38,572 nucleotides of DNA from an uncultured Alphaproteobacteria bacterium (lineage in GTDB: Bacteria; Pseudomonadota; Alphaproteobacteria; UBA7985): contig CAJQLX010000051.1 of assembly GCA_905479265.1 (NCBI GenBank), positions 1-38,572 of the forward strand, in the 5' to 3' direction. Position 1 is the stretch's first letter, and the number at the start of each line of letters is the position of its first letter. The notes beneath the pieces are model-generated. The model worked only from the letters and a program-made list of their open reading frames with translations. It was not told the origin of the DNA and did not search any database. Made by a program: the position numbers and the translations under genes. Positions 1-8,206 of the stretch are shown here, in pieces.

Positions 1-167
1 CGGCGTTTGGATCGGCGCAATCTTCCGATCCGGCGCGCAGACGATGGCAGGTTCTCGGTGGATTATTTAGTTTAAAGTCATTTCATAGATTAAAATTCTT
101 AGGAATTTGGGACAAAAATAGTATAAGACTATGTAAATACTGTTAATTCCTGAGCTGGATTATCCAA
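1..167. other. Left window edge and leader of the ChaC-like gene
   Basis: The first ~70 bases are GC-rich and open on the plus strand in two frames, ending at a TAG (68-70) or a TAA (73-75), so the 3' end of an upstream plus-strand gene is probably present, but too little is visible to name it. Bases ~62-150 are AT-rich and gene-free and probably hold the promoter of the next gene. I see no confident -35/-10 pair and no clear terminator hairpin. Confidence 0.35.
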
Positions 168-896
168 ATGACTGACCCTTTTCGCCATCACCCTGAATTG
201 CGCTCACTGGTAAAGCCGAGCGGGGAGTCATTTTTTCGCACCATCACCACGGAGAAAATCAAGGCTCAGATTGCGGCCAGTGGTCAGGCGTTGACCATCG
301 AGTTTCATGACGACGAAACGCGCGAAGGTCTGCGGGCGGAAGCGCTTGAGGGGCATGACGGTGAATTGTATGTCTTCGCCTATGGCTCGCTGATGTGGGA
401 TCCAGCCTTGGAATTCACCGAAGTGCGGCGGGCCTTTGCACCGGAGCACGAGCGCCGCTTTATCCTTGTTGATGACAAGGGCGGGCGCGGCAACAGCCAA
501 GCGCCGGGCGTCATGGCGGCGCTTGACGTTGGGCAGGGCTGTGATGGTCTGGTGTTCAAGATTGCGGCCGATTGCGTGGATCAAGAAACGACCATCCTGT
601 TTCGGCGCGAAATGATCGCTCCGGGGTATCTTGCGCGGTTTATCCCGGTTGAGATCGATGGGGAGAAAACCGTGGCGCTGAGCTTCCTCGCTGACCATGA
701 GCAGCCCCACATGCAGCCTGATATCGGGCGGGATGAGCAAATCCGGTTTGCGGCGACAGGCGTCGGGATTTTGGGCAGTAGCCTAGAATACCTGCAAAGC
801 ACGGTGACGCAGCTCGGCAACTTGGAGATTGAGGACGCTGACGCATCTGACCTGCTGGCGTCTGCCTTGGCGTTTCGCGAAGAAGCGGCGGCTTAG
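168..896 (+). CDS. Gamma-glutamylcyclotransferase, ChaC-like
   Basis: This 242-residue cytosolic protein carries the glycine-rich substrate loop YGSLMW (residues 72-77) and a downstream FRREM motif whose Glu147 matches the catalytic glutamate of the ChaC/GGCT fold. Family members cleave gamma-glutamyl peptides, classically glutathione to 5-oxoproline and Cys-Gly. The core lies between residues ~66 and 230. The first ~60 residues are an extension beyond the minimal fold, as in several proteobacterial ChaC homologues. There is no signal peptide or membrane segment. The ATG at 168 is preceded by a weak GGA. The stop overlaps the stop of the convergent sulfatase by 4 bp, so no terminator fits between them. 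Family assignment is firm; glutathione as the actual substrate is inferred. Confidence 0.86.
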   Translation: MTDPFRHHPELRSLVKPSGESFFRTITTEKIKAQIAASGQALTIEFHDDETREGLRAEALEGHDGELYVFAYGSLMWDPALEFTEVRRAFAPEHERRFILVDDKGGRGNSQAPGVMAALDVGQGCDGLVFKIAADCVDQETTILFRREMIAPGYLARFIPVEIDGEKTVALSFLADHEQPHMQPDIGRDEQIRFAATGVGILGSSLEYLQSTVTQLGNLEIEDADASDLLASALAFREEAAA

Positions 897-2362
897 CTGC
901 TGATCTTCGGCTGCCAGTCTGAACCCCATGCATCGATCCAAAGCTGGTCATAAGTGACGTTGGACTTGGCACTGCCCCCGTTCCAAAGATCATAGGCAGG
1001 CGCGGCATAGCTGCTGAAAAAAGCATCAAGTTGAGCCTGCAAATCCTTGGCGGTTGCAGCGTGATCCCCGTGGTCAATGAGGTTGGTTTTTTCCAACGGA
1101 TCGGCGCGCAGGTCGTACAATTCATCATGCATGATGAACGACGGCGCGCCTTTGAAGCGGGCGGCATAGAGCCAGTCTTTTGTGCGGATCGCGCGGGTTT
1201 CCTCTTGCTCCATAAACACAGCGCTGGCCGCGGGCTTGGTGCCGTGGATTAAAGTGGGGGTGAGGTCTTGGGCGCTGCTGGGCAGGGAAGGGGTGGCGAG
1301 ATCTGCGCTGACCAGAGACGCAAGTGTCGGGAAAAGATCAATCTGGCTGACCAAGCTCGATTGCGGGCCGGTTGCCTGTACCGGGCCACCGGAGACGATG
1401 AGCGGAATATGGTAGGAAGGGCGATGCGCGCTGGCTGGAAATGCCGCTGCGCCGTGGCCCCAAACACCGTTATGTCCGAGCGAGAAACCGTGATCAGCGG
1501 TGTAAATCACGATCGTGTTTTCATCCAGCCCAAGCCGATCGAGGCTCTGCACAATTTGGCCAACACCATGATCGATCAGCGAGACCTGACTGAAATAGTT
1601 GCGCAGGGAGTCGACATTGTTGGGCAGCAGCAGCGGTCCTTTGAACTGCTCTCGCACACCGCCCGATTGAACGCGCAAGCCAAAGCGTTCAAGCACCTCG
1701 GCGCTCAACCCTTCGCGGGGAATGGAGTGCATGTCGCTGTCATCATACAGCGCCGCAAATTCATTCTCCGCCCGCCCTTTGATCGCTGGCCAATGACCGT
1801 AGGGACCGTTGTAGGGAACAAAGGCGAAGAAGGGGTCATCCTTGCCGGATTGATGCTCCAAAAACTCGATGGTCTTCTGGGTGAAGAAATCGACCGTATG
1901 GCCGGTAAAGCGGTAGCGGTTGTAGTCGTCGATGACCTCGTTGTCATAAAAGCTGGTGGTGTGGCCGTGGGTAAATGTCACCCAATGATCGAACGCTAAT
2001 TGCGGGACAAAGGGGACGCCAAGGTGAAACTTGCCGATCAGGGCGGTCGTGTATCCCGCGTTTTTTATAATGGTCGGCAGGTTGGCAAATTCAGCGATGG
2101 CCGACCAATTCTGGGGCCATTGATCCATGAGTCGATCATCCAACCAATTGTGCAGACCATGTTGGCTGGGCATGAGGCCCGTCAGCACGGAAGCCCGGCA
2201 GGGGGAGCACATGGCATTGACGCAAAACGCCTGATCAAAGCGCTGTCCGCGCTGGGCCAAGGCGTCGAGATGCGGGGTTTTTACCTCGTCATTGCCATAG
2301 CAGCCCAGTAGGTCTGCGGGCTGATTGTCCGCCATGATCAGTACAATGTTTGGACGCGTCAT
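893..2362 (-). CDS. Sulfatase / alkaline phosphatase superfamily hydrolase
   Basis: This 489-residue enzyme has the type I sulfatase layout: N-terminal metal-binding strand with Asp12-Asn13, the core CSPCRASVLTG (Cys52) that fits C-x-P-x-R for conversion of Cys to formylglycine, and a TADHGFSLGHNG metal segment near residue 290. The residue after Pro is Cys where many sulfatases have Ser or Ala. The 'D-[NQ]-Q' start resembles the phosphonate monoester hydrolase / arylsulfatase-like branch, so the ester cleaved could be sulfate, phosphate diester or phosphonate. No signal peptide is visible, so action is probably cytosolic. It is divergent from the amidohydrolase (172-bp spacer) and convergent with the ChaC-like gene. 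GAGGG lies ~12 nt before the ATG. No formylglycine-generating enzyme is in the window. Confidence 0.9.
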   Translation of the reverse strand: MTRPNIVLIMADNQPADLLGCYGNDEVKTPHLDALAQRGQRFDQAFCVNAMCSPCRASVLTGLMPSQHGLHNWLDDRLMDQWPQNWSAIAEFANLPTIIKNAGYTTALIGKFHLGVPFVPQLAFDHWVTFTHGHTTSFYDNEVIDDYNRYRFTGHTVDFFTQKTIEFLEHQSGKDDPFFAFVPYNGPYGHWPAIKGRAENEFAALYDDSDMHSIPREGLSAEVLERFGLRVQSGGVREQFKGPLLLPNNVDSLRNYFSQVSLIDHGVGQIVQSLDRLGLDENTIVIYTADHGFSLGHNGVWGHGAAAFPASAHRPSYHIPLIVSGGPVQATGPQSSLVSQIDLFPTLASLVSADLATPSLPSSAQDLTPTLIHGTKPAASAVFMEQEETRAIRTKDWLYAARFKGAPSFIMHDELYDLRADPLEKTNLIDHGDHAATAKDLQAQLDAFFSSYAAPAYDLWNGGSAKSNVTYDQLWIDAWGSDWQPKISS

Positions 2363-2534
2363 GATGACTTAAACCCTCGCTTCGGACCCTTTACACGGCC
2401 AATACCGTAAACCGATTTTGCGCCTGTTGATCCCAGAAATCGCTACAGAACCACAGATTATCAAAACAAATGCAGGCACGACGCGGGATGTGTTAGCGTT
2501 TTCGACAAGGTATTAACGTCGGGAGTAGAGTCTC

Positions 2535-4181
2535 ATGCGTGCAGATAAGATTTGGTTCAACGCCGCGATCCAAACCTTGGACCCAAGCCTTCCCACAGCA
2601 ACGGCCTTGGCGTCCAAGGATGGAAAGATCGTTGCCATGGGTCAGGACGCCGATGTGCTGCATCTGGGCGGACCGGGAACGCAATCGATTGACCTGAGAG
2701 GGCGCGCTGTTCTGCCCGGCTTTGTCGAAAGCCATACCCATGCGCTGTGGGGCGCGTGTCAGGATCTGTTCGAGGTTAACGTCGACTACGGCGCTGCCTA
2801 TGGCGAGCTGATCGGCGCTGTGAAGGAACATGTGGCGCGCTCTAGCGGAGACGCGATGATCACCGGCGGCCCGTGGCGGCATGACATGCGGACCGAGATG
2901 GGCGCAAACCCGCGAGCAACGCTGGATGAAATCTCAACAGATGTGCCGATTGCTTTGGCCGATGTTACCAAGCATTTGCTGTGGTGCAATTCGCGGGCAT
3001 TGGCGTTGGCTGGGCTTCATGACGAGGTTGACGACATCGAGGGCGGGATTATCGAGCGTGACCCAATCCGTGGCACGCCCAACGGTATCTTGGCCGAAAC
3101 AGCCTGTGCGCCGGTGCGACGGCTGTTCACCCACACGCCCGAAGAACTGGCCCGCGCGACCCGCTATTTTGTTGAGCGTTTCAACCGGTTGGGCTTCACC
3201 GCGTTCAAAGAGCCGATGGCGATTGAGTCCGATTTAGCCGCCTATCAAGCCGCCGATCAGCGTGGCGATCTAACCTTGCACATGGCCGCGCATTTGGTTC
3301 GGCAAAGTCCGCTGGTGCCAGAGATGATACCCTATGAGGAAATGGAACGCTGGCGGCGGGTCTATGCGTCACCAAACGTGCGGACTGATTTCGCCAAATT
3401 GTTCCTCGACGGCGTTGCACCGGGCTTCACTGCTTCGTTTACCGAGCCCTATTTGGCTGCCTCTGGTTACGATGGTGAAACCCACGACGCGGACGGCATC
3501 TTGTTGCTGACCCCCGAAGCCATTGCGCACGAAATCACAGAGCTGGATCGGCGCGGCTTTACCGTCAAGATGCACGCGGTCGGGGATAACGCCATTCGGC
3601 GGGGCTTGGACGGGATTGAGGCTGCGCGTCGGGCCAATGGGTTCAGCGGCCTGCGCCACGAAATCGCGCATGCGCCCTTTGTCCGGACCGAAGACTTGAG
3701 CCGGTTCAGCGCGCTGGATGCTGTTGCTGAAGTCTCGCCCAAGCTTTGGTATCCCAACCCCGCGACACAGGCGCAGATCGCTCTGCTGGGTGAGCATCGT
3801 GTTTCGCGGTGTCATGCCTTGCGGGATTATCTGGCTGCTGACATCAATGTCACCTACGCCTCCGATTGGCCGGCAGCGTCGCCGGATCCAAACCCTTGGA
3901 CCGGCCTTGCCGGTATGATCTCGCGCCAAGACCCGTTTGGGAACTACCCCGGCGCTCTTGCCCCAGAGCAAGCGATTACGCTGGATCAGGCCTTGCCGCT
4001 GTTCACAATCAATGGTGCGCATGCACTGCGGATGGGGGCGGAGACGGGCTCGCTGACCGTTGGGAAGTCAGCGGACTTTATCGTGCTGGATGCGCCGCTG
4101 GAGAGCCTGAGCCCGGCTGAGATCGCAGCGGTTGAGGTTCGGGAAACCGTGTGGAAGAGCCAGACCGTTTTTGCCCGATAA
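2535..4181 (+). CDS. Amidohydrolase family 3 (YtcJ-like) metal-dependent hydrolase
   Basis: The 548-residue protein has the YtcJ/amidohydrolase-3 organisation: a small N-terminal beta sandwich, the metal motif HTH at residues 67-69 after LPGFVES, later metal or active-site segments KMHAVGDNAI and HEIAHAPF, the YASDWPA segment carrying the late Asp, and a C-terminal return to the sandwich ('GSLTVGKSADFIVLD'). Such enzymes hydrolyse amide, carbamate or formamide bonds of small molecules using one or two divalent metals. There is no signal peptide. The ATG has a good GGGAG Shine-Dalgarno 10 nt upstream. Its 3' end is only 9 bp from the convergent sulfatase, and the preceding sulfatase is divergent from it, so its promoter lies in 2363-2534. 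Substrate is unknown. Context suggests the hydrolysed compound is handled together with sulfo-esters. Confidence 0.88.
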   Translation: MRADKIWFNAAIQTLDPSLPTATALASKDGKIVAMGQDADVLHLGGPGTQSIDLRGRAVLPGFVESHTHALWGACQDLFEVNVDYGAAYGELIGAVKEHVARSSGDAMITGGPWRHDMRTEMGANPRATLDEISTDVPIALADVTKHLLWCNSRALALAGLHDEVDDIEGGIIERDPIRGTPNGILAETACAPVRRLFTHTPEELARATRYFVERFNRLGFTAFKEPMAIESDLAAYQAADQRGDLTLHMAAHLVRQSPLVPEMIPYEEMERWRRVYASPNVRTDFAKLFLDGVAPGFTASFTEPYLAASGYDGETHDADGILLLTPEAIAHEITELDRRGFTVKMHAVGDNAIRRGLDGIEAARRANGFSGLRHEIAHAPFVRTEDLSRFSALDAVAEVSPKLWYPNPATQAQIALLGEHRVSRCHALRDYLAADINVTYASDWPAASPDPNPWTGLAGMISRQDPFGNYPGALAPEQAITLDQALPLFTINGAHALRMGAETGSLTVGKSADFIVLDAPLESLSPAEIAAVEVRETVWKSQTVFAR

Positions 4182-4190
4182 GACCGTCGC

Positions 4191-5753
4191 TTATGCCAAG
4201 CGATCGGACAGCGGGCTTTCGTCCATTTGCGCCGTGAGCAGGTGCGTTAGGCGCTCAGCCAAGCGCGCACGCTGGGCGGCGTAGGCAGGGACGTCCCACA
4301 GATTGTGGGTCTCCTGCGGATCGTTTTCAAGGTCGTATAACTCGCCCCAATCCTGATCGAGATACATGGTGTAGCGCCATCCGCTGGTGATGACCGACCG
4401 CACGCGGGAGGCTTTGGCAAAGCCCAATCGCGAGCCGCCATCGTTGTACTCAACCAGCACTTCATCACGCTGCCCTTGGCCACCGGTCAACGCGTCGCCA
4501 AAGCTCACGCCCTGATCCCCGTTGTAGGGTCGCAGGCCAGCGCGTTCGAGGATGGTTGCGCCGATGTCCACGGTGGAGGCTAGAGCGTTGGTTGTGCTAG
4601 CTTCTGGGCGGGCGGGATCCGACCAGATAAACGGCACCCGGGTGATGCTCTGGAATTGCAGCGCGCCTTTGAGCAGCATGTTGTAATCGCCCAAGTAGTC
4701 GCCGTGATCGGACGTGTAGCAAACCACAGTGTTTTCCAACGCGCCGCTTGCTTCCAGCGCTTGCATGATGTCGCCAATGGCATCATCGACGAAGGCCATC
4801 ATCCCCGCTGACAGCGCCATCGCTTCCTTGAGCTGCGGCTCGTCCAGCATCATCGCCGTTTGCGGCGTCATTTGCTCGCCTTCGCCCTTCCAGCTGTTGT
4901 GTAGGAACGTCATGGGCGGGGTTGGGTTCTGGTGAGCGGAATAGGGTAGCGTGACTTCGAAGTCATCGGGATCGTACATGTCCCAATACTTGCCCGGCGG
5001 ATTGAAGGGGTGGTGGGGGTCGGGGAAGGACACAAAGGCGAAGAATGGGCTGTCGCCCTCCGCCTGTTCTCGGATGTAGTCAATCGCCCGATCCCGCACA
5101 AAGGCGGTGGGGTAGAGATGTTCTGGGATCGGCGTGCGGTAGGCTTGGGGGCAGGTATAGTCGTGGGGAAGCTCGTTTGCCGGATCATGCAGCGCTTCCC
5201 AATCTGGCGCCTGTTCCCGAAACCACTGCAGGTAATGCCCGCCGCACCGATCACCGTGCTCGGTCACCATGTCCACGTGCTGATAGCCATAATAAGGCGT
5301 GGTGATCTCATAGCGGCCATCGGCCTGATAGCGGTCGGGCTCTTCTTCACCATAGTCCGCGGGGTCTTTGAACCATGCTTCGTTGGGGTTCGAGGCGACC
5401 GCTGGGTCGCGGCCCATCGGGGGCATGCCGGTGAAGGGCTGCAGATGGCTCTTGCCAATCGTGGCGGTGTGATAGCCTGACTGCGCCAGCAGATTGACGA
5501 ACGTGTTGGACGACAGCGGCAGTCGGCATCCGTTGTAACGCAACCCGTGCAGGCTGGGATAGCGCCCTGTTAGCAAAGACGCTCGGTTGGGCATACAGAC
5601 GGGTGAGGCGGTGTAGAACTTCTCAAACCGTGTCCCGCGTGCTGCGATGGCGTCGATGTTTGGCGTGCGCAAAACCGGGTGCCCGTAGCAGCCAAGCCAG
5701 TCTGCGCGCTGCTGATCGGTGATGAGAAACAAGAAGTTTGGCCGCTGGCTCAT
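4191..5753 (-). CDS. Sulfatase (second copy), last gene of the TRAP operon
   Basis: This 520-residue type I sulfatase-fold hydrolase has Asp13-Gln14 in the N-terminal metal strand, CMPNRASLLTG with the formylglycine-type Cys53, the GKSHLQ segment and YTSDHGDYLG carrying the Asp-His metal pair. The D-Q / C-x-P-x-R / D-H set is that of the phosphonate monoester hydrolase-like and arylsulfatase-like group, enzymes often active on several ester types. No signal peptide is visible. It starts 32 bp after the TRAP permease stop on the same strand, which points to cotranscription and to the imported compound being its substrate; that link is inferred. It is not closely similar to the sulfatase at 893-2362, so the two probably have separate roles. 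Confidence 0.9.
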   Translation of the reverse strand: MSQRPNFLFLITDQQRADWLGCYGHPVLRTPNIDAIAARGTRFEKFYTASPVCMPNRASLLTGRYPSLHGLRYNGCRLPLSSNTFVNLLAQSGYHTATIGKSHLQPFTGMPPMGRDPAVASNPNEAWFKDPADYGEEEPDRYQADGRYEITTPYYGYQHVDMVTEHGDRCGGHYLQWFREQAPDWEALHDPANELPHDYTCPQAYRTPIPEHLYPTAFVRDRAIDYIREQAEGDSPFFAFVSFPDPHHPFNPPGKYWDMYDPDDFEVTLPYSAHQNPTPPMTFLHNSWKGEGEQMTPQTAMMLDEPQLKEAMALSAGMMAFVDDAIGDIMQALEASGALENTVVCYTSDHGDYLGDYNMLLKGALQFQSITRVPFIWSDPARPEASTTNALASTVDIGATILERAGLRPYNGDQGVSFGDALTGGQGQRDEVLVEYNDGGSRLGFAKASRVRSVITSGWRYTMYLDQDWGELYDLENDPQETHNLWDVPAYAAQRARLAERLTHLLTAQMDESPLSDRLA

Positions 5754-5785
5754 GGGGCGATTTTACTCCGAAATGGGATTGCGCT

Positions 5786-8128
5786 TTAGCGTAGGGCGGC
5801 TGCGGTTTGCCGGGCCCTCCAATAGTGCCAAGCGATGACCCCAAAGGCGACGAAAATCGCACTCAGATGCAGCAGTTGAGGCCGGGTTAGAACGGCGACA
5901 GCGAGGGCCAGTCGCAAGACAATCTCGACGGTCAGCAGCCGCCGCGCATCGAACCCGGCAAGCGCGCTGGCCACCAAATAAAGCGACAGCACCAGCCGCG
6001 TCAGCAGCCACAGCAGGCCCGGCACCGAGATACCGGTCTCATAGCCGGGAAGGGGCGCGCGGGCTGGACTGGTGGGGTCGATCAAGGCTTGATCGATCAG
6101 CAGCAGCTCGGGGTAGAACGCAAACACAAACGGGATGGCAAACATCACGATGCCAGATCGAACCGCGCTAAAGCCTGTGGCCATGGGTTCGGCCTTGGTG
6201 ATCGTCGCTGCGGCAAAGGCAGCCAGCGCGACTGGCGGCGTTATGGCTGAAGCGATGGCGAAGTAGAAGATGAACATGTGCGCGGTAAACGTCGCAATGC
6301 CCAAGCCAACCAGCAGTGGTCCCATCAGCAAAGCAACGTTCACATAAGCGGGAACGGCGGGCATACCCATGCCCAGCAAGATCGCCAGCAGCATGGTAAT
6401 CGCCAGCGCGAAGAACTGGAAGTAAGCCGAGCCACTGCCGCCGAGGTCAAACGACAGCAAGAACCGTAAGACGTCGATGGCAACAAACTTGGACAGGCCG
6501 GTAAAGTTCAGACAGACGTCAATCACGGTCACGGCCAAGAACATCAAGTACAGCGTCGATACCGTAATGCCGGACTCGGCTAAAGCATCCAGCAGTTTGC
6601 TCGGCTTGGCGCGAAAGTCGCGGTCGAGGAACAGCAGCACGGTCACAAACGCCGCCGCCCACCAGCCCGTCGCACCCGCAGAGCCAGCGGAATTCTGGAA
6701 AATCTGCAGCACCCACGGCAGCGAAGTCACCGTACAGCGTCCATCCTGCATCATCGCGTCGGCGCCAAACAGCCAGCCAAAGAACCCGCAACCCACCATG
6801 TCTTTGGGCGTGAGCAGCAGGAGCAAAATCAGCAGGATCGGCAGTAAAATCTGAGACAGATTCACCAGATCGCGCGGGCTGATGCGCATGTCTTCGGTGA
6901 TCGCGCCAGAGGCTTCGATGCCTTGTTTGCGCGACTGAAAGGCGGCGCTCAGGAACAAACAGAAGAAATAGGCGATGGCCGGGATTGTCGCGGCGATGAT
7001 GACATCGCGATAGGGCACGGCAGTCATGGCCGCGAGGATAAAGGCAGCGACCCCCATCACCGGGGGCATGATCGATCCACCCGACGACGCAGCCGCTTCC
7101 ATCCCGCCTGCGAACGTACGAGAGAAACCGCGCTTGATCATCATGGGAATGGTCAGAACGCCGGTTGAGAGGACGTTGACCACGGGGCCGCCGGTGATTG
7201 TGCCGAACATGGCGGAGCTGACGATAGCCGCGTGCGCCGGTCCACCGCGCAAGTGGCGCGTCCAGCGGAACGCCAACTTGATCAGCACTTGCCCGCCTGC
7301 GGACTTACCAAACAATGCGCCCAATATAATGTAGGGGAAGACGACGTTCATGATCACGTCCATGAACCGCCCCAGAATGCCCGCTGCGTTGTTGACCAAG
7401 GCGTCGTGGACATTGGGACGTCCGTCGAGGAACGTCCGCGGCTCGCCCCCGAGTTTTGTCATCAGGTATTTGTTGATGCCATCGGGACCGTGGAAGTACC
7501 AAACGAGCACCGTGCCGATGGTGTAAAGCGCCACAAGGATGGATACCAAAACCAGCGGCAAGCCCCAGACTTTGACGTTGTAGCCTAGAAAAACGAGGAT
7601 CGACGCGCCAACAATAGCCACAAGCCATACGCCGGTGGTGGACATGCACTTGGGGTCTTCAACCGTGTCTGGTGCGGGTAGACCCATCAGGGCTGCAAAT
7701 TCGATTTCGGCCTTCAGCGTCTCGGCCATCACGCGCGCGCGCTCGCCGTTGAGCAAATCAACCAAGCAAACGCTATCAATTTCAATCAGGTAAGTCAGGG
7801 AAATTGCGAAGGATGACAGGACCAGCGCCGCGTCCATAAACACGCCAAGCCATTCGCGCCGCGTCCCGCGCCAAGCGCGCCACATGGAATGCTTTAGGGC
7901 GACGATCAGCATCATCACCAAAAAGACGATGGGATAGAACCATTCCGTCGAAAAGGAGCGGGTTTTGAGGCCTTGGTAACCCGTAAGGCCACGCCAGAGC
8001 TCGTCCCAGCCGGGGATCAACGGCATGCTGTTGATGATTCCAGCGGCGACAAAAATCAGCGCAAGAAAATAGACAGCTTTGTTTGGAAAGAGGGCGGCCC
8101 TCGTCTCCTGTTTTGGCGCTTCGGTCAT
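5786..8128 (-). CDS. TRAP transporter fused permease (DctQM type, TAXI family)
   Basis: This 780-residue inner-membrane protein fuses the small DctQ-like subunit (four hydrophobic segments in the first ~220 residues) to the large DctM-like channel. Family hallmarks are the SSAMFGTITGGPVVNV segment and GSIMPPVMGVAAF, followed by a run of transmembrane helices. Roughly the last 100 residues add further hydrophobic segments, seen in many fused TAXI permeases. It uses an ion gradient to import a small organic anion delivered by the periplasmic binding protein encoded just upstream (78-bp gap containing a hairpin). The ATG at 8128 has only a weak ribosome-binding sequence, consistent with lower expression than the binding protein. 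Downstream lies a sulfatase, 32 bp away. Confidence 0.93.
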   Translation of the reverse strand: MTEAPKQETRAALFPNKAVYFLALIFVAAGIINSMPLIPGWDELWRGLTGYQGLKTRSFSTEWFYPIVFLVMMLIVALKHSMWRAWRGTRREWLGVFMDAALVLSSFAISLTYLIEIDSVCLVDLLNGERARVMAETLKAEIEFAALMGLPAPDTVEDPKCMSTTGVWLVAIVGASILVFLGYNVKVWGLPLVLVSILVALYTIGTVLVWYFHGPDGINKYLMTKLGGEPRTFLDGRPNVHDALVNNAAGILGRFMDVIMNVVFPYIILGALFGKSAGGQVLIKLAFRWTRHLRGGPAHAAIVSSAMFGTITGGPVVNVLSTGVLTIPMMIKRGFSRTFAGGMEAAASSGGSIMPPVMGVAAFILAAMTAVPYRDVIIAATIPAIAYFFCLFLSAAFQSRKQGIEASGAITEDMRISPRDLVNLSQILLPILLILLLLLTPKDMVGCGFFGWLFGADAMMQDGRCTVTSLPWVLQIFQNSAGSAGATGWWAAAFVTVLLFLDRDFRAKPSKLLDALAESGITVSTLYLMFLAVTVIDVCLNFTGLSKFVAIDVLRFLLSFDLGGSGSAYFQFFALAITMLLAILLGMGMPAVPAYVNVALLMGPLLVGLGIATFTAHMFIFYFAIASAITPPVALAAFAAATITKAEPMATGFSAVRSGIVMFAIPFVFAFYPELLLIDQALIDPTSPARAPLPGYETGISVPGLLWLLTRLVLSLYLVASALAGFDARRLLTVEIVLRLALAVAVLTRPQLLHLSAIFVAFGVIAWHYWRARQTAAALR

Positions 8129-8151
8129 ACATTACCCGGGGTATAAAAGCT

Positions 8152-8185
8152 GATCAGGTGGCAAGTAAGCGCTCGCCACCTGATC
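8152..8185 (-). promoter_or_regulatory. Perfect 11-bp hairpin between TAXI binding protein and permease
   Basis: GATCAGGTGGC (8152-8162) is the exact inverse complement of GCCACCTGATC (8175-8185), with a 12-nt loop. On the minus strand it begins 21 nt after the binding-protein stop and is followed by CTTTTATA, a short, imperfect T-run. It could act as a partial terminator or 3'-end RNA stabiliser giving more binding protein than permease. The structure is seen; the role is inferred. Confidence 0.6.
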
Positions 8186-8206
8186 CATTAAAGAAACCGA
8201 AGTCGC

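Noticed and set aside
1268-1999. 243-codon plus-strand open frame inside the first sulfatase gene
   Set aside because: It is the antisense shadow of a gene with clear sulfatase motifs, and no ribosome site or family feature supports it.
3369-4022. 217-codon minus-strand open frame inside the amidohydrolase gene
   Set aside because: Antisense to a well-supported gene, with composition of a shadow frame.
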